A DNA stretch of 45,247 nucleotides, from the NCBI GenBank assembly GCA_021151805.1, contig JAGKWN010000023.1, forward strand, positions 1 through 45,247, read 5' to 3'. The DNA comes from Cytophagaceae bacterium. GTDB taxonomy: Bacteria; Bacteroidota; Bacteroidia; Cytophagales; Cytophagaceae. Numbering within the stretch: position 1 is the stretch's first letter; the number at the start of each line of letters is the position of its first letter. Position numbers and translations under genes: made by a program. The notes beneath the pieces were generated by a model. The model was given only the letters and a program-made list of their open reading frames with translations. It did not search any database and was not told the origin of the DNA. Shown here piece after piece: positions 43,630 to 45,247 of this stretch.

Positions 43630-43925
43630 AGGGATATATAATCTAGTCAGCTAAAATGTAACTCCTTACAAGAACCGGAATGTTATTCAGTCATGGGGTA
43701 GCAGCAGAATAACCCAAAAACCGTCTTATAAAAAAGGTGCATTTGAGCACTTAAATATACGGTTTTTAAAGGGCTCGGGATAGAGCAACAGCGACTTTTT
43801 ACTTCGGTTCAATTGTCTGAATCGATGATTGACCTGATTTTTATGGTTTTACTGATGTTTTTGTTTTTACAGCGGGATCGTTAGGATATGTAACTTAAAC
43901 GGTATACCTAATCAATTTCTCCATA

Positions 43926-44130
43926 GTTGGCTAGCGTAGACTCCGGAGGAGTCACACCTGTATAGAAATAGTACACCTCTCAAACCACGACCCCTTCGCC
44001 GCGGCGAAGGGGTCGCACATTTTTAATCTCCGTTACATAAATGTGACAGTCCGCTGCGGCGGTTAGCTGAGCAACTCTTATTAAAAGAGTCAATCAGCTT
44101 TCATGGCCGTTGTGCTTTAGCCAACGGTTT
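43926..44130. repeat. ~200-bp hairpin module, copy C
   Basis: A 205-bp copy: GACTCCGGAGGAGTC, then the same 28-nt perfect palindrome (43988-44015) seen in module E copy 1, then CCGTTACATAAATGTGACAG, TCCGCTGCGGCGG and the end TTTAGCCAACGGTTT. The tip thus differs from copies A and B while flanks match. Confidence 0.8.
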
Positions 44131-44194
44131 AATAGTATACTGAATAACGCTGGCTGGCGAAAGCATTTTAATAAGTGCTTTGTCGGTGTAAAAC

Positions 44195-44292
44195 AAACCT
44201 TATAGGTTTCCTTCACACTGCCTGCAGTCTTGCGGATATAGTTTAAGAATAAATAACCCTCTGTGCCTGCGGATACAAAACCTATAAGGTTT
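44195..44292. repeat. 98-bp palindrome-ended element, copy 4
   Basis: Ends AAACCTTATAGGTTTC and AAAACCTATAAGGTTT. It sits 64 bp after the 200-bp module, as copy 2 sits 42 bp after module A. The interior shares AAGAATAAATA with copies 2 and 3 and is otherwise different. Confidence 0.75.
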
Positions 44293-44425
44293 CGTGTCTA
44301 TAACTGTCAGCAGATGAAAATCTATATGATTTCTATTTATAACAGACAGGTTTTTCACCTCTTTGGTTGCCTTACATTTCTCAATTAATTTCATTATATT
44401 GAATATAGGCCAATGTATTTCAACC

Positions 44426-45211
44426 ATGCTTCCTATAATCCTTATTGCCGTACTCTTATTCGGCGCCTTATTCTATTTTACTTCTTCCAGAAAGAAAAAA
44501 ATAAACAAAGTGCTGGCAGAAGAATTTCCGCAAAAGTGGAAAGACATTCTGCTGGCGCGCGTGCAGTTTTATAAAGACCTGTCTGCGGAAGATCAGAAAC
44601 GTTTTGAAGAAAAGGTTAAAAAGTTCTTCTGTGATACACCCATCACAGGTGTAAAAGGCGTGGAAGTAACCGATGAAATAAAACTGCTGGTGGCGGCCAG
44701 CGCCATCATTCCGGTCTTTTTATTCGATGGCTGGGAATATGCCAACCTTTCCGAAGTGATTATTTATGACGGTGTGGTTGAACCCAACCAGCCGCATGAT
44801 GCCGAACAGGATGGAGTCCTGCTCGGACAGGCGCGTCCATTCCAGACAAAACACATGGTACTGTTGTCGCAGCAATTCCTGGTGCAGGGGTTTGAGTCCA
44901 TGAACGGCAAGTCGAATGTCGGTATTCACGAGTTCGCGCACCTGATCGACCAGGCAGATGGTGATACAGACGGCATCCCCAAAGCATTCATGCCGGAAGC
45001 ACTGCTATCCCCCTGGACAAAGATCATGTATACGGAGATTGAAAAGATCGCCGCCAACCGCTCGGATCTCAATCCATATGCACTTACCAACCACGCAGAA
45101 TTCTTTGCCGTGGTATGCGAATACTTTTTTGAAAATCCGGAAAAGTTCAAAGAAAAGCATGAGCAGCTGTATGTGCTGATGAATGAAATTTTCAGGAAGG
45201 AAAAGGAGTAA
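44426..45211 (+). CDS. MtfA-family (M90) zinc metallopeptidase
   Basis: I place the start at the ATG at 44426 (MLPIILIAVLLFGALFYF, 261 aa); the frame extends to a TTG at 44363. An N-terminal hydrophobic helix (residues 3-20) should anchor it in the membrane, unlike soluble E. coli MtfA. The zinc site is GIHEFAHLID (H168, E169, H172) with E225 in NHAEFFAVVCEYFF as the likely third ligand; IIYDGVVEPNQPHDAEQDGV, GQARPF and VLLSQQFLVQGF are further family motifs. MtfA relatives are peptidases linked to glucose-uptake control through Mlc in enterobacteria; there is no reason to expect that substrate here. The stop codon runs directly into the AATTATG tandem repeat. Confidence 0.88.
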   Translation: MLPIILIAVLLFGALFYFTSSRKKKINKVLAEEFPQKWKDILLARVQFYKDLSAEDQKRFEEKVKKFFCDTPITGVKGVEVTDEIKLLVAASAIIPVFLFDGWEYANLSEVIIYDGVVEPNQPHDAEQDGVLLGQARPFQTKHMVLLSQQFLVQGFESMNGKSNVGIHEFAHLIDQADGDTDGIPKAFMPEALLSPWTKIMYTEIEKIAANRSDLNPYALTNHAEFFAVVCEYFFENPEKFKEKHEQLYVLMNEIFRKEKE

Positions 45212-45247
45212 TTATGAATTATGAATTATGAATTATGAATTATGAAT
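45210..45247. repeat. AATTATG heptamer tandem repeat, running off the window
   Basis: Five consecutive AATTATG heptamers begin inside the MtfA-like stop codon and continue to the window edge. The same heptamer forms the inverted repeats on both sides of the HEXXH gene. Confidence 0.85.

Larger units (their letters stand above)
43630..44425. other. ~800-bp non-coding repeat region C
   Basis: This region lies between the divergent starts of the 1029-aa type-B gene and the MtfA-like gene. Near the type-B start (43715-43775) an inverted repeat AAAACCGT..ACGGTTTT encloses GGTGC..GCACT. Then come copy C of the 200-bp module and copy 4 of the 98-bp element. No gene seen. Confidence 0.7.

Noticed and set aside
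29740..43710. Shared ATGGGGTA within similar sequence upstream of the SprF-like gene (about 29760) and of the 1029-aa type-B gene (about 43694)
   Set aside because: Only two copies, at different distances from the start codons (about 146 and 66 bp), and absent from the start of the 29881-33519 gene; too weak to call a regulatory site.
33702..44292. Possible CRISPR array in the repeat-rich gaps
   Set aside because: Repeats are not regularly spaced, have variable lengths and complex internal hairpins, and no cas gene is present.
44200..44427. Minus-strand 75-codon frame upstream of the MtfA-like gene
   Set aside because: It overlaps the 98-bp repeat element and the MtfA-like start, and has no recognisable protein features.

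Overview
The window looks like chromosomal DNA of a gliding Bacteroidota bacterium of the Cytophaga type; Cytophaga hutchinsonii or a close relative is my best guess. This rests on type IX secretion (T9SS) sorting domains of both types (three large proteins plus one BNR-like protein), a PorP/SprF-family protein, TAnnTTTG-like promoter elements, and moderate GC in the core genes. No database search was possible, so the species is inference.

Layout. (1) Positions 1-9505 are a low-GC defence island. It holds a DISARM-like operon on the plus strand: the 3' part of a DrmE-like gene, a NERD-nuclease/superfamily 1 helicase, DrmA-like helicase and DrmB-like DUF1998 protein. The genes overlap or are spaced by 1-3 nt. 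A convergent gene encodes an HNH endonuclease with a PUA/EVE-like N-terminus and a zinc-finger-like segment. No DISARM methyltransferase and no drmC phospholipase-D gene are visible. The HNH gene overlaps a small XRE-type regulator by 4 nt, and GC content jumps at exactly this point. (2) 9502-17858 is ordinary core DNA: the regulator, a small unknown protein, an MsbA-type ABC exporter, a Wzi/RemB-like outer-membrane protein, a small membrane protein, and nuoABCD of respiratory complex I, with palindromic repeats between nuoA and nuoB, followed by a lipoprotein. (3) 17962-23167 is a putative copper/heavy-metal envelope cluster: two related small Cys-motif proteins bracket a Met/His-rich outer-membrane protein and an MbnP-like lipoprotein. 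A T9SS beta-propeller protein and a YHS-like lipoprotein follow. A beta-carbonic anhydrase and a small HEXXH protein come next, the latter between AATTATG-type repeats.

(4) 24471-33519 is a minus-strand set: a 1212-aa T9SS type-B surface protein, a PorP/SprF protein, and a 1409-aa exported TPR-CHAT (caspase-like) protein. (5) 33520-44425 holds two further giant T9SS proteins. One is a 1580-aa protein with about 14 RCC1 repeats, three PKD-like domains, two cohesin-like domains around a dockerin-like motif, and a type-A sorting domain. The other is a 1029-aa type-B protein. All three intergenic regions around them (960, 1317 and about 800 bp) are packed with a composite hairpin repeat: a ~200-bp module with interchangeable hairpin tips, plus 97-98-bp elements with palindromic ends. 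(6) The window ends with an MtfA-family (M90) zinc peptidase and an AATTATG tandem repeat.

The two things most worth following are the DISARM variant with a NERD-helicase in place of the usual accessory genes, and the hairpin-tip-swapping repeat family around the giant T9SS genes.
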